A stretch of DNA of 64,000 bases, taken from Pseudothioclava nitratireducens. GTDB taxonomy: Bacteria > Pseudomonadota > Alphaproteobacteria > Rhodobacterales > Rhodobacteraceae. The position numbers and the translations under genes were made by a program. The stretch is taken from the NCBI RefSeq assembly GCF_029210495.1, contig NZ_JARGDK010000009.1:1-64000 (forward strand), in the 5' to 3' direction. Below the pieces are notes generated by a model, which saw only the letters and a list, made by a program, of their open reading frames with translations, did not search any database and was not told the DNA's origin. This document shows, one piece after another, positions 1-8,676 of the stretch. Position 1 is the first letter of the stretch; every line of letters begins with the position of its first letter.

Positions 1-60
1 GACCATACACCTCGATGGCCACCTGAGATTACACCGAAGACGGCGCTGAATTTACACCAC
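1..60. repeat. TACACC repeats at 23-24 bp pitch, possible IS terminus
   Basis: TACACC occurs at 6-11, 30-35 and 53-58, that is three copies with a regular 23-24 bp pitch. The last two are extended to TTACACC. Regularly repeated short sites at a terminus are typical of IS21-family and similar insertion sequence ends, so this may be the edge of an element lying left of the window. No transposase fragment can be read inside the window, so the assignment is an inference. Confidence 0.25.
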
Positions 61-123
61 GTCCGTGGACGCTACCTTCCTTATCTCACATCGCCTGACG
101 AACATCCGTTCGATAGGGCGCTC

Positions 124-141
124 TGTCGGCGTGTGCCGACA
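124..141. promoter_or_regulatory. 7-bp inverted repeat just before a ribosome binding site
   Basis: TGTCGGC (124-130) and GCCGACA (135-141) form a perfect inverted repeat around a GTGT loop, ending 5 bp before the AAGGAG of the following gene. It could be an operator or an mRNA hairpin that affects translation of the truncated ATPase. Nothing in the sequence separates these options. Confidence 0.3.
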
Positions 142-159
142 ATTCTGAAGGAGCCATTC

Positions 160-855
160 ATGCCCGCAAAATTCCAGATCGCCGATGTGCGGTTCTTTCC
201 GTGCGCCTCGGCGACAGAGATCGAAAACAGACTTCTGGAGGCGTTTGAGAGGTTTCGGCGCAAGTCTCTTGGGATCAGTGAACAGCAGTTCTATGAACTC
301 GAGAAGGGAGGGGAATGGGCCGAGATCATGGATCTGATCTGCCCGAACCAGAAGCAAACAGCCAGAATGCGTCGACGTGCGCACAGGCTCCTGGATATCC
401 GAGAGCGGGCGTCCGGCATGGGCCATCTCGGCCAGACCGAACGCAAGCGGCTTTCGAGTCTGCGGGGCGGGGTGCGGCTTGTTCAGCTTGAGCGCGAACA
501 CCGCGCCGATGAGATCGCGGCGGCGCTGCATGCCGAGATGCCGTGGATGGACAGGGCGACGAGCTTTGTTTGGGATGCCCTGCGCGCGAACCTGCGCTCG
601 GGGGCTGCGACCGTGCGTCTGCCTCCTATGCTGCTGAGCGGTCCGCCGGGCGTTGGCAAGAGCTACTGGGCGCGGAGTCTGGCGGCCTTGATCGGTGCGC
701 CCTTGGAACTCATCGATGCCGGGAATGAGCCCGCAGGGTTTGCGGTGGCAGGAAGCCAGAAAGGATGGGCGACAGCGCAGCCGGGTCGGCCCATCGAGCT
801 GATCCGGCGCCAGCATATCGGCAATCCGATCAGTTCTTGGGTGTTTGCATCATGA
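160..855 (+). pseudogene. Truncated AAA ATPase (Lon-like), N-terminal part only
   Basis: The start is set by GAAGGAG (147-153) six bases before ATG 160. The first ~160 residues are helical and charged. Near the end comes a clear Walker A, MLLSGPPGVGKSYWA, inside an AAA core. The frame then runs through ELIRRQHIGNPI and stops within 10 codons, before any Walker B, sensor or arginine finger, so only about half a AAA domain is present. The break at about 830-835 coincides with the end of the SGNH gene on the other strand, which suggests a recombination junction rather than a natural C-terminus. Intact relatives are AAA ATPases with a Lon-like core; what they act on is not evident here. The remaining fragment should not hydrolyse ATP. 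Confidence is high that it is broken and moderate for the family. Confidence 0.75.
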
Positions 856-1486
856 CCGTCTTGATCCGTTCTGCGATCGCATCGCTGCCAATCGGGGATG
901 GATGCATCCGATCCTTGCTCATGTAGCTTTCCTCTCCGGAGGGAACGAGATCGGCCAGTGAAATAAATATTACATTAGGATCAAGTGCAGCCATACGTTC
1001 CGCGCGGCGGTCCATCTCGTCGCCTGTCGGGCCGCAATGCTCTACTGGGCTATCAAAGCCATTGGATCGCAGATACCCAACATAAACCACCCGAGCACCG
1101 GTAGCGCGTATTCTCGCTACCGTCGCAGGAATCGCGCCGCTTCGTCCGTCCGATGAGAAAAGACGATCAATCATCGGGCCGCAACCGTTACATCCGCAGC
1201 CAAACAAGATATCGTTGCCGCCACCATTCAGCACCACCCAATCGTAGCCGTTATCTCGAAACTGGGCTGGCACGGAGATAGGCAGGTAGTATCCTGCCCC
1301 AACGATGGAACGATTGATGACCGGAGTTCCAAGCTTTTGCTCGAGCGCGCTTCCCACATCTTTACCTGAGAGGCGGTTTACCGCGAGCAAGGAGTCTCCC
1401 ATCACGAGGACATTTGCGTCGTTGGGGGCAGTCACGCCACAGCCACAGATCAACAGAGTTAGCATTGCTAAAATTACACGGATCAT
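830..1486 (-). CDS. SGNH/GDSL-hydrolase-like lipoprotein
   Basis: A 218-residue protein with a lipoprotein leader: a hydrophobic N-terminus followed by ICGC at residues ~14-17, a slightly unusual lipobox. SGNH hydrolase blocks follow in the right order: MGDSL near residue 30 (block I nucleophile Ser), NGGGND near residue 89 (block III Asn), and DRMHPS near residue 193 (block V Asp and His). Such enzymes cleave esters, for example removing acyl groups from sugars or lipids; the substrate here cannot be told. Tethering to the cell envelope is predicted. The gene is clearly less GC-rich than its surroundings and abuts a broken ATPase, so it is probably acquired. Its last codons (QTPKN) lie at the recombination junction and may not be original. 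Confidence 0.75.
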   Translation of the reverse strand: MIRVILAMLTLLICGCGVTAPNDANVLVMGDSLLAVNRLSGKDVGSALEQKLGTPVINRSIVGAGYYLPISVPAQFRDNGYDWVVLNGGGNDILFGCGCNGCGPMIDRLFSSDGRSGAIPATVARIRATGARVVYVGYLRSNGFDSPVEHCGPTGDEMDRRAERMAALDPNVIFISLADLVPSGEESYMSKDRMHPSPIGSDAIAERIKTVMMQTPKN

Positions 1487-1853
1487 TCTGACCTCGAGAG
1501 TGCGTGCTTTTGGGTAGTCTCCTTTGGCTTCATCTAGAAAGGTTTAATTTCTCTCTTGATCGTTGGTCAAACTGGAAAAACGTGATGGATTTGTTGTGAG
1601 ATTCCAAGGCGTCGGAGCTGTTGCGACTGTGACCTCGCCAGAAAGCCGCGCTTCCGTTGATAGATTGTGCATGCCGATCAATAGCCTCGCACAAAGACAA
1701 CAGGCACGTTGAAACAAAGATTCCGTTCAGAACAGATGACGGACATCTTCGTTTTCAGGCGCAGTCTTACGTTTTGGGGATGAACCGTCTCCCTTGCGGA
1801 AATGGCATCGCTCTCGCAAAACGTCGTATAATACATATATTTCAATGGGTTGG
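1487..1853. other. Intergenic region without a recognisable gene
   Basis: This stretch between the SGNH lipoprotein and the 3' end of tRNA-Ser is lower in GC than most of the window and contains short AT runs near 1,545-1,560 and 1,827-1,845. Short open frames exist but lack ribosome binding sites and family resemblance, and one runs into the tRNA. The lipoprotein promoter must lie just above 1,486. No direct copy of the tRNA 3' end was found here that would mark an attachment site. Confidence 0.6.
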
Positions 1854-1943
1854 TGGCGGAGACGAAGGGATTCGAACCCTCGAGACGGTTTCCCGCCTAC
1901 TCCCTTAGCAGGGGAGCGCCTTCGACCACTCGGCCACGTCTCC
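1854..1943 (-). tRNA. tRNA-Ser (anticodon GCU)
   Basis: Read on the minus strand this gives a complete class II tRNA of 90 nt. The acceptor stem pairs GGAGACG with CGTCTCC, the D-arm contains GCCGAGTGGTC, the anticodon stem CTCCC/GGGAG encloses loop CTGCTAA (anticodon GCT), a long variable arm follows, and the T-arm has TTCGAAT. The 3' CCA is encoded. It reads AGC/AGU serine codons. The lower-GC, broken-gene segment at 1-1,853 lies directly beyond its 3' end, the usual position of tRNA-targeted insertions. Confidence 0.97.
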
Positions 1944-2184
1944 GCCGACCCGTATATTCACCAAGTGCCAGACAAACAAGCGCTTTTCTGCGCACCGTGA
2001 ATAAGTGGTTCTGCCCGTTGGTTTTGCGGCGTTTCCGCCTCGCCAGACGGAGATGGCGCTTTGCTCGGATCGGGTGGCGTTGGTTCGAATCGTCAGGCCG
2101 CGATGGTGTCCGCCCCGGCGCTGCCAAGCACCTGCCGCCGCGCCTGTGAAGCGCGACGGTCCGGGTGTGGTGCTGCGCGGGGTC

Positions 2185-4098
2185 TTAGCTGGCGATCAGA
2201 TCAGCGAGGTCTTCTTTGCGGGCTTCCTGATAGTGATCGAAGGCGCTCGTGAACCATGCCGTCCCACGCGTCGCGCCGGCCAAAGCTGCGAAGAGCTCAT
2301 CCTCGGCCGCCATCGGCAGCAAGAGTTGGAAGACATCCCAACCAGCCGCACTCGGATGGGCCTCGAAGCCAAGCACCTGTCCCTTGAGGCCTGACACGAG
2401 CGGCACCAGAGCGCCAGAGAATACCGATGGCACATGGATGTCTATCTTCATGATCGGCTGAAGAAGCTGCGTGCCGACTTCGGTCAGCGCCTCGCGGATC
2501 GCGTTCTTGCCTGCCGTTCGGAAGGCATAGTCGGAACTGTCGACCGAATGCGTCTTGCCGTCTTTCAGCTCCACCGAGACATCGACCACCGGAAAACCGT
2601 TCGGTCCTTCCGCCAGTGCCTCGCGCGCGCCTGCCTCGACCGAGGGGATATAGTTGCGCGGAACCGCGCCGCCTTTCACGCTCTCGGTGAAAGTAAACCC
2701 CGCGCCTCGGGCCTCGGGGCGAAGCTCCACGACGACATCTGCGAATTGCCCGGCACCCCCGGTCTGCTTGCGATGGCGATGGTGGATTTCCGCGCCGCGC
2801 CGGATCGTTTCGCGCAGCGCGGGCGGAACCGGGGCTTCGGTGACTGCAACGCCGAACTCGTCCACGATCTTCGCAAGGATACGGCGCAGATGGAGCGGGC
2901 CTTGCGTGGCGAGCACCGGGTTCCCGGTCTTTTCATCCTGCGAGACACGCAGGCCCGGATCGATCTCTGACAGACGCTCCAGTGCGGTCAGCAGGCGGCT
3001 GTCGTCTTTTTCATGTTCGGGCGTAACGATGCGCCGATAGGAGGAGGCATGCACCTGCGCCCAGCCGGGCAGCGGGGCGGACGTGTCGTCGCCGCAGGCG
3101 CGCCCGGCCGCAAGCTGATCGGATTTCACGGCCAGACCGATCTGCCCGGCAGCGAGCGTTCCAAGGGGACTCTTGGCGTCGAGATCGGTGATCGCGCCAA
3201 GATTGCCACCCGCCAATGTGGTGCCACTGGTAACCGCTCCGTCCATTGCGCGCAGAACCACGACCTTACCCAGATGCTTGATGACATCCGCCAGCGCCCC
3301 GACCGCCCGCGTTTCGTCTTCCAGCCGCGCCCGCGCCACCTCGACCGAAGGCGCATCGTGACGCAGTGATTTCATCAGCCGCGTGATGCCATGGCGCGCG
3401 CTGGCGGACCCCATGAAACAGGCCACGAGGTCATGGTGCTGAACTGTCTTCGAGGCGATCTCGTAGATCTCCTCGACCATCGGTTGCTTGTCCTCGATCA
3501 GCTCTTCCATCAGCGTGTCGTCGAAATCGGCATAGCTCTCAAGGAGGTCCGCGCGCGCCTCTTCCTCGCGGTCCTTCACGCTGTCGGGCATCTCGATCAG
3601 CACCGAATGTTTGCCGTCCTCGAATTTCCACGCGCGCTCCGAGACCAGATCGACGAAGCCGGTGATCTTGTCACCGTCGCGGATCGGCACTTCGCGCAGC
3701 ACGATATGGTGGCGTGAATAGGTTTGCAGCGCCGAGACCACCTCGGAGATGCGGCTTTGCGGGCTGTCGATGCGGTTGATGAAAAGGATACAGGGCACGC
3801 CCGCCTCTTCTACCATTCGCAGATAGGGGGCCGAGAGGACGGCCGCATCCGCATCCGCAGGCACGCAGATCACGGCGATATCAGAGGCCGCAAGCGCCGG
3901 ACCCACCGGGCCGAGGTTTTCCGACCCGCCTGCAATGTCGATGGCTGCCCAATCCTCGCCCATGAAGCCGAAGGTCCGCACCGAGGCGGTGTTCGCCACG
4001 GTCAGTGTCTTGCCGGGGCTGCCCTCCAGCGCGGCAAGCGCCTCGACGAGAGTGGTTTTGCCGGAATGGGACGGGCCGAGGACGGTGAAGACACGCAT
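2185..4098 (-). CDS. Elongation factor G-like translational GTPase (EF-G paralogue)
   Basis: The product is 637 residues, shorter than canonical EF-G (~700). ATG 4098 is chosen because AAGGAG lies 7 bases upstream. The G domain starts at once with a P-loop GPSHSGKTT (residues ~7-15), followed by DIAGG in place of the usual DTPGH, and NRID in place of NKxD. The later domains II-V are recognisable, including the domain IV segment around the HRKQTGGAGQFADV region and a C-terminal EF-G-type beta-alpha fold. The family is the EF-G-like paralogue group found beside true FusA in many alphaproteobacteria. The role is unclear; ribosome-associated GTPase function is plausible but the altered G3 and G4 motifs suggest a changed nucleotide cycle. 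It is transcribed alone, divergent from the glycosyltransferase genes. Confidence 0.85.
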   Translation of the reverse strand: MRVFTVLGPSHSGKTTLVEALAALEGSPGKTLTVANTASVRTFGFMGEDWAAIDIAGGSENLGPVGPALAASDIAVICVPADADAAVLSAPYLRMVEEAGVPCILFINRIDSPQSRISEVVSALQTYSRHHIVLREVPIRDGDKITGFVDLVSERAWKFEDGKHSVLIEMPDSVKDREEEARADLLESYADFDDTLMEELIEDKQPMVEEIYEIASKTVQHHDLVACFMGSASARHGITRLMKSLRHDAPSVEVARARLEDETRAVGALADVIKHLGKVVVLRAMDGAVTSGTTLAGGNLGAITDLDAKSPLGTLAAGQIGLAVKSDQLAAGRACGDDTSAPLPGWAQVHASSYRRIVTPEHEKDDSRLLTALERLSEIDPGLRVSQDEKTGNPVLATQGPLHLRRILAKIVDEFGVAVTEAPVPPALRETIRRGAEIHHRHRKQTGGAGQFADVVVELRPEARGAGFTFTESVKGGAVPRNYIPSVEAGAREALAEGPNGFPVVDVSVELKDGKTHSVDSSDYAFRTAGKNAIREALTEVGTQLLQPIMKIDIHVPSVFSGALVPLVSGLKGQVLGFEAHPSAAGWDVFQLLLPMAAEDELFAALAGATRGTAWFTSAFDHYQEARKEDLADLIAS

Positions 4099-4260
4099 GG
4101 CAGTTCTCCTTCGCAATGGTGCGTGAAGTCTAGCGGATTACGCGGCCCGGACCTTGAGCGAAGTCAATCTCCGCGTGCGTCCAAATGGCGTCCAAGCATC
4201 GGCTCATTCCTGACATTTTTGTCCTCCATAAGTGAACAAACGGGTGTTTGGGCAGAGACA

Positions 4261-5817
4261 ATGATCGGTTTTGGCAACGAAGCGATGGCCGGGAGGGCGC
4301 AGGGCGCGCGCGGGATTTCGGGGCTTTGGACCCTGTTGCCCGCGCTGGTCGTCTTGCTGATCGGCGGTGCGGTTCAAGGGCTGACCTTCCTCAACCATGA
4401 CGTGGCCTGGGTGCTCAATTCCTCTGAGCGCTTGCTGCACGGGGGCACGTTCGGGCAGGATATCGTCGCGGCCAACCCGCCGCTGATCTGGTGGATTTCG
4501 GCGCTGGTGGCGGGGCTCGCGGAACTCATTGGCGTAAGCCCCGAGACCACGCTGCGCGTCGTTGTTCTGCTGATCGCCGCCGGGGTTCTTGCGCTGGTTG
4601 AACGCGCGCTCGCGCCGCGCATGGGGCATGTCGCGCGCGCTGGCTTCCTTCTGATGCTGGCATTGCTCGTCACGCTGGGCGTGCATCGCGATTTCGCGCA
4701 GCGTGAGCATCTGGCGGTGCTGCTTTGCCTGCCATGGCTGCTGGTCGCGGCGCGTCGGATTGAGGGTGAGGACGTTGGACCTTGGGGCGCGGCGCTGGCC
4801 GGAATTGCCGCCGGGATCGGTATCGCGTTCAAACCGCATTTCCTCGCCGTGCCCGCGCTGGTGTGGCTCTGTCAGGCGCTCAAGGCGCGCAGCCTGCGTC
4901 CGGCGTTGCGCATCGAGACGGCGACGCTGCTGATTACCGGGCTGGCCTATATCGGCGCGGTCTGGCTTTTTGCGCGCCCGTGGCTGACCGAGGTGCTGCC
5001 GCTCATTTCGGCGCTCTATTGGGGCTTCAGCTACCCGATCCTCGCCGTGCTTCAGGGCAAGATCGTTGTCATCGGTATCGTCTTGGTCGCGCTTCTGGGC
5101 GCGGCGGGCGGGCGCTGGCCCGCGCTGGCAAGCGTGATGGCGATGGCGGGGCTTGGCTTTTTCATCGCGGCACTCGCGCAGTCCAAAGGCTATTCCTATC
5201 ATTTCTACCCGGCGCTGACCTTCGCGCTCATCGCGCTGATGCTGACGGTGTTGACCGATAGTCCCCGCGCTGCGCGGCTGGGCGCGGGTATTGCGCTCGG
5301 CCTTGGGCTCGCCTTTGTTGCGGCGCAGGCGCGCCCGACGCTGACGGATCGCTCCATGGCGGGGGCCTATGGCCAGCGCACGCAATGTCTCGTCGATCTG
5401 GTGCAGGCACACGCCGCGCCGGGCGAGGGGTTCATGGCTATCTCGACCCATCCCGATCCGGGCTTCCCGACCGCCAATTACAGCGAGCGGCGCTGGGTGG
5501 CCGAGACCAATAGCCGCCTGTTCCTGCCCGCCATCGCGCGGCTGCGCGCGAGCGCTGCGCTCACCCCGGATGAATCGCGCCAGCTTGAACTGGCCGAAGC
5601 GACCGAACATGCCGCGATGGGGCGTGACATGGGGCAAGCCCCCGCCGTGGTCCTCGTCGATGCCCGTCCCGACCGCCACGCCATTGGTCCGCTCGAGATG
5701 GATTTCGTCGCCTTCTACCGCGAAGATCCCGCCTTCGACCGGATCTGGAGCGGTTACACTGAAATTCCGTCCTGCGCGCCGGGCATCCGTGCCTTCGCCT
5801 TGAACAAGGATCGCTGA
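4261..5817 (+). CDS. Polytopic GT-C family glycosyltransferase (GT39/ArnT-like)
   Basis: A 518-residue membrane protein with about ten or more hydrophobic segments between residues 20 and 360 and a soluble C-terminal part. The first extracytoplasmic loop carries the GT-C signature: NHDVAW, then SERLLHGG, then NPPLIWW. Asp in this loop acts as catalytic base in GT-C enzymes, which transfer sugars from lipid-phosphate donors to lipids or proteins on the periplasmic face. It is followed after 3 bp by a dolichyl-phosphate-mannose-synthase-like GT2, the enzyme type that makes such lipid-linked donors. The start at 4261 is tentative since no strong ribosome binding site precedes it; an internal ATG at 4285 is possible. 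Confidence 0.75.
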   Translation: MIGFGNEAMAGRAQGARGISGLWTLLPALVVLLIGGAVQGLTFLNHDVAWVLNSSERLLHGGTFGQDIVAANPPLIWWISALVAGLAELIGVSPETTLRVVVLLIAAGVLALVERALAPRMGHVARAGFLLMLALLVTLGVHRDFAQREHLAVLLCLPWLLVAARRIEGEDVGPWGAALAGIAAGIGIAFKPHFLAVPALVWLCQALKARSLRPALRIETATLLITGLAYIGAVWLFARPWLTEVLPLISALYWGFSYPILAVLQGKIVVIGIVLVALLGAAGGRWPALASVMAMAGLGFFIAALAQSKGYSYHFYPALTFALIALMLTVLTDSPRAARLGAGIALGLGLAFVAAQARPTLTDRSMAGAYGQRTQCLVDLVQAHAAPGEGFMAISTHPDPGFPTANYSERRWVAETNSRLFLPAIARLRASAALTPDESRQLELAEATEHAAMGRDMGQAPAVVLVDARPDRHAIGPLEMDFVAFYREDPAFDRIWSGYTEIPSCAPGIRAFALNKDR

Positions 5818-5820
5818 GCC

Positions 5821-6885
5821 ATGCAAATCTCTTCGCTTTCGACCACTGCCGTCGTGATCCCCTGCTACCGCGCCGCGCGCACCATCCGCGCCGTCATTGC
5901 CGAGGTGCCCGCCGAGATCACCCGGATCTACTGCGTGAACGATGCCAGCGACGACAATCTCGCCGAGGTGCTGGACGCGCTGTCCCAAGACGATCGCCGC
6001 GTGCAGGTGCTCACCCATGCGGTGAATGGCGGCGTGGGCGCGGCCACGGTCACCGGCTACCGCGCGGCAATCGAGGGCGGCGCGCAGATCATCGTCAAGC
6101 TCGACAGCGACGGGCAGATGGACCCGCGTCTGATCCCTGCGCTGATCGAACCAATCCTGCGCGGAGAGGCGGATTATGTGAAAGGCAACCGCTTCTTCGA
6201 CATCCAGAGCGTGCAGAAAATGCCCAAGATGCGGCTGATCGGGAACGCCGGGTTGTCTTTCCTGAGCAAGCTGTCCTCGGGGCTGTGGCATCTCTTCGAT
6301 CCGACCAACGGCTTCACCGCGATCCATGCCGAGGTCGCGGCCATCCTGCCGCTCGACAAGCTGCACAAGCGCTACTTCTTTGAAAGCGACATGCTGTTCC
6401 GGCTGGGCACGGTGCGGGCCGCGGTCTGCGATGTTCCGATGGAAGCCGTTTACGGCGACGAAAAGAGCAACCTGAGCGAGATGGATGCGCTCTTGAAATT
6501 CCCCGGCCTGCATTTGCGCAACCTCGGCAAGCGGGTGATCTACAACTACTTCCTGCGCGATTTCAGCACGGCGAGCCTGAGCCTTCTGGCGGGGGTCGTG
6601 CTTTTGATGGGGGGTGGTCTATTCGGCATCGCCCACTGGATCGAGAGCGCGCGCACCGGCATCCCGGCGACGGCGGGGACGGTCATGCTCAGCGCCTTCC
6701 CGGTGCTGATCGGCGTGCAGCTTTTGCTCAACTTCCTTGGCTATGACGTGACCGCCTCGCAGCGGCCTGCGCTCTATCCGCAGATCCAACGGGTCCGGGT
6801 TCTGCGCGCGCGCAAGGCTCCTCCGCAGATCGAGGGCAGCACCGACGAAAGCGCCGCTGCCGAGCCGGTCAAGCGTCAGCGCTAA
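5821..6885 (+). CDS. Family 2 glycosyltransferase (polyprenyl-phosphate sugar synthase-like)
   Basis: The 354-residue product has an N-terminal GT-A domain: VVIPCYRAARTI at residues ~12-23, NDASDD, a gap, then DSDGQMD around residue 95, the DXD metal and nucleotide-sugar site. Two transmembrane helices near residues 255-305 anchor it. This is the layout of dolichol- or undecaprenyl-phosphate glycosyl synthases, which load a sugar from an NDP donor on to the lipid carrier. The ATG lies 3 bp after the stop of the GT-C gene, so the two are co-translated: one makes the lipid-linked sugar and the other uses it. Its last 17 bp overlap tail-to-tail with the following minus-strand gene. Confidence 0.85.
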   Translation: MQISSLSTTAVVIPCYRAARTIRAVIAEVPAEITRIYCVNDASDDNLAEVLDALSQDDRRVQVLTHAVNGGVGAATVTGYRAAIEGGAQIIVKLDSDGQMDPRLIPALIEPILRGEADYVKGNRFFDIQSVQKMPKMRLIGNAGLSFLSKLSSGLWHLFDPTNGFTAIHAEVAAILPLDKLHKRYFFESDMLFRLGTVRAAVCDVPMEAVYGDEKSNLSEMDALLKFPGLHLRNLGKRVIYNYFLRDFSTASLSLLAGVVLLMGGGLFGIAHWIESARTGIPATAGTVMLSAFPVLIGVQLLLNFLGYDVTASQRPALYPQIQRVRVLRARKAPPQIEGSTDESAAAEPVKRQR

Positions 6886-7774
6886 GGTCGCCTATCCGAG
6901 CGATCCCCTCGATCAGGGCCGAGGCCGCCGCGTTCGACAAAAGCAGGATCGGGCGCGCGATCAGCGCGATCCCGGTGGCTTCTGCAAGGGGCAGGCCAAG
7001 GAGGGTCAGCACGCCTGCGGCGCCCGCTTCGGCCACGCCCAGCCCCGCGACCGAGAGCGCAAGCGCGCCCGCGATATTCAGCCCTGCCAGCATGACCCAT
7101 GCCTCCGAAAGGCTCAGCGGATGGCCCGCGGCGCGGAAGCCCGCCATGATCCCGCCCGAGGCGAAGAGCCAGAGCAGGATCGGCAGTAGAACCGGCAAGA
7201 CGCGGGTGCGAATTGCGGGCCCGGTTGCGGGTGGGGGCGGTGGTGCCCGGCGCAGTTTGCGCAGGAGCGCGGCGATCAGGGTGACGCTCAGGTCTGCGCG
7301 ATAAAGTGCAGCGGCGGCGAGCGCCGTGCCCAGCAGAACGAAAGGGGGCGCGAGCCCCGCACCGACAAGCCCCGCAGCCCCTAGCCCCAGAACCACAAGC
7401 ATATCGCGCACCCGCGCCTCGGCGATGAGCCGGGTGGCCGCGCTGGTCGTGAGCCCCGTCATTCGCCCGGCGAGAAGCGGAAAGGCCAGATCGCCCGATC
7501 CGGACGGCGCGAGGATGAACACAAGCTGGTGCCGTGCGGCGAGCGTGATCCAGCGCCCAAGCGGCAGATCGTGCGCGGGGGCAGGGGCCATGGCCCTCAG
7601 GGCGGCCCCACGCAGCACAAGAACCGCGCCATAGGCAAGGAGCGTCGGGATCAGATAGGCGGGGCGGAGCGCGCTCAGATCAATCGCGGGCAGGTCCGCC
7701 ACCCAAAGCACGATCCCCAGAAGCAGTGCGCTGATCGCACCCGCCTTGAGATATCGCCGGGCCTCAGAGGTCAT
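6869..7774 (-). CDS. Lysylphosphatidylglycerol-synthase-TM/flippase-like membrane protein
   Basis: A 301-residue, almost wholly hydrophobic protein with around eight transmembrane segments. Family features are the early AARHQLVFILAPSGSGDLAFPLL stretch around residues 80-105 and a late VAGLGVAEAGAAGVLTLLGLP around residues 240-260. These match the LPG_synthase_TM superfamily, whose members flip or modify lipids and often lie beside glycosyltransferases. ATG 7774 overlaps the end of the upstream sulfotransferase gene by 11 bp, so the two are coupled. A job in moving a lipid-linked sugar or glycolipid across the inner membrane is inferred from the neighbouring GT-C/GT2 pair. Confidence 0.7.
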   Translation of the reverse strand: MTSEARRYLKAGAISALLLGIVLWVADLPAIDLSALRPAYLIPTLLAYGAVLVLRGAALRAMAPAPAHDLPLGRWITLAARHQLVFILAPSGSGDLAFPLLAGRMTGLTTSAATRLIAEARVRDMLVVLGLGAAGLVGAGLAPPFVLLGTALAAAALYRADLSVTLIAALLRKLRRAPPPPPATGPAIRTRVLPVLLPILLWLFASGGIMAGFRAAGHPLSLSEAWVMLAGLNIAGALALSVAGLGVAEAGAAGVLTLLGLPLAEATGIALIARPILLLSNAAASALIEGIARIGDLSADA

Positions 7775-8543
7775 AACCGTAGCGCCGCGCAAGCGGGCCG
7801 CAGATCGTCCGCACGGCTTGGGCGTCGCGCAGATCGTGACCGGAGGGCGCGGGATTCACCTTTTGCCCGAAGATCGCCGGGTCGATCTCGGACGGGGCCT
7901 CAAGGCCCAGCGTGTCGAAGATCGCCGTCAAAGCTGCCGCGCGGCGGTCCGCATCGGGACTAAAGACATCCTCCGCACGCACCACCGCGTAGCGCTCCGC
8001 CTGCGGCGCCAGCGCCTCGATCCGGGCGTTGCACCAGTTCCAGCGATGCAGGCTTTTCTCGAAGGGGCTAAGCCCCCGCCAGCCCGGCGGGCGCGGGGAC
8101 GGGAAGGGCTTGGCGAAGGGGACGAAGTCGATGATGTGGCGGTATTTGCTCGACGCCTTGAACGTGGTCATCGACTGCGCCCATTCGCCCGGATCGCGCA
8201 CCATATGAACGATGTGCAGCGGGCGGGTCGTATGCGGCAACAGGTCGGTCACCGGACAGAGGAAGGGGTTCAGCTCGATATGCGGGCGGGCGCGGTCGTG
8301 TTGTGCCGCCTGATGACGGCGCGCAAAGGCCCGCGTCGCGCCCTTGAGCAGCCCGGTATCGTTACGCAGATTTCCCAGCATCAGCAGGTAGCGCGAGGGC
8401 GATGGCTCATGCGTCGCGTCGATCTGTGGGAAGTAGCGCCGGATCAGCTTTTCCATGAACACGGTGCCGGTGCGCCCGGCCGAGAGCACATAAAGCAGTG
8501 GCCTGCCGGTCTGCTCGCTTTGCGGTTCCTGTGAAACGCCCAT
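7764..8543 (-). CDS. Sulfotransferase family protein
   Basis: The 259-residue protein opens with a PAPS-binding P-loop-like strand-loop-helix, YVLSAGRTGTVFMEKLI (residues ~18-34), matching the 5'-phosphosulfate-binding motif. VHMVRDPGEWAQS near residue 112 matches the 3'-phosphate-binding motif. It lacks a signal peptide and is expected to act in the cytoplasm, transferring sulfate from PAPS to a hydroxyl. Neighbouring glycosyltransferases and the flippase-like gene suggest a glycan or glycolipid acceptor, but this is inference. The start at 8543 is tentative because no clear ribosome binding site was found. Confidence 0.75.
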   Translation of the reverse strand: MGVSQEPQSEQTGRPLLYVLSAGRTGTVFMEKLIRRYFPQIDATHEPSPSRYLLMLGNLRNDTGLLKGATRAFARRHQAAQHDRARPHIELNPFLCPVTDLLPHTTRPLHIVHMVRDPGEWAQSMTTFKASSKYRHIIDFVPFAKPFPSPRPPGWRGLSPFEKSLHRWNWCNARIEALAPQAERYAVVRAEDVFSPDADRRAAALTAIFDTLGLEAPSEIDPAIFGQKVNPAPSGHDLRDAQAVRTICGPLARRYGYDL

Positions 8544-8676
8544 GGCCTGTGTTCTGCCTGCCTCTGATGCTCTTTGCCCGGACCATAACGAGGCGAGGCG
8601 CGTGACGGAACAGTTCACCGGTGGGCCGGACGCGCCAAAAGGCGTGACCGTGGCGGTAGGGCCACCGATAGGGGCG

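Noticed and set aside
1657-1908. Short open frame running into the tRNA-Ser gene
   Set aside because: No ribosome binding site, overlaps the tRNA, and looks like the usual false translation of a tRNA 3' end.
4204-6513. A 769-codon open frame on the minus strand opposite the glycosyltransferase genes
   Set aside because: Shadow of the GT-C and GT2 genes; low-complexity Arg/Gln/His composition, no ribosome binding site.
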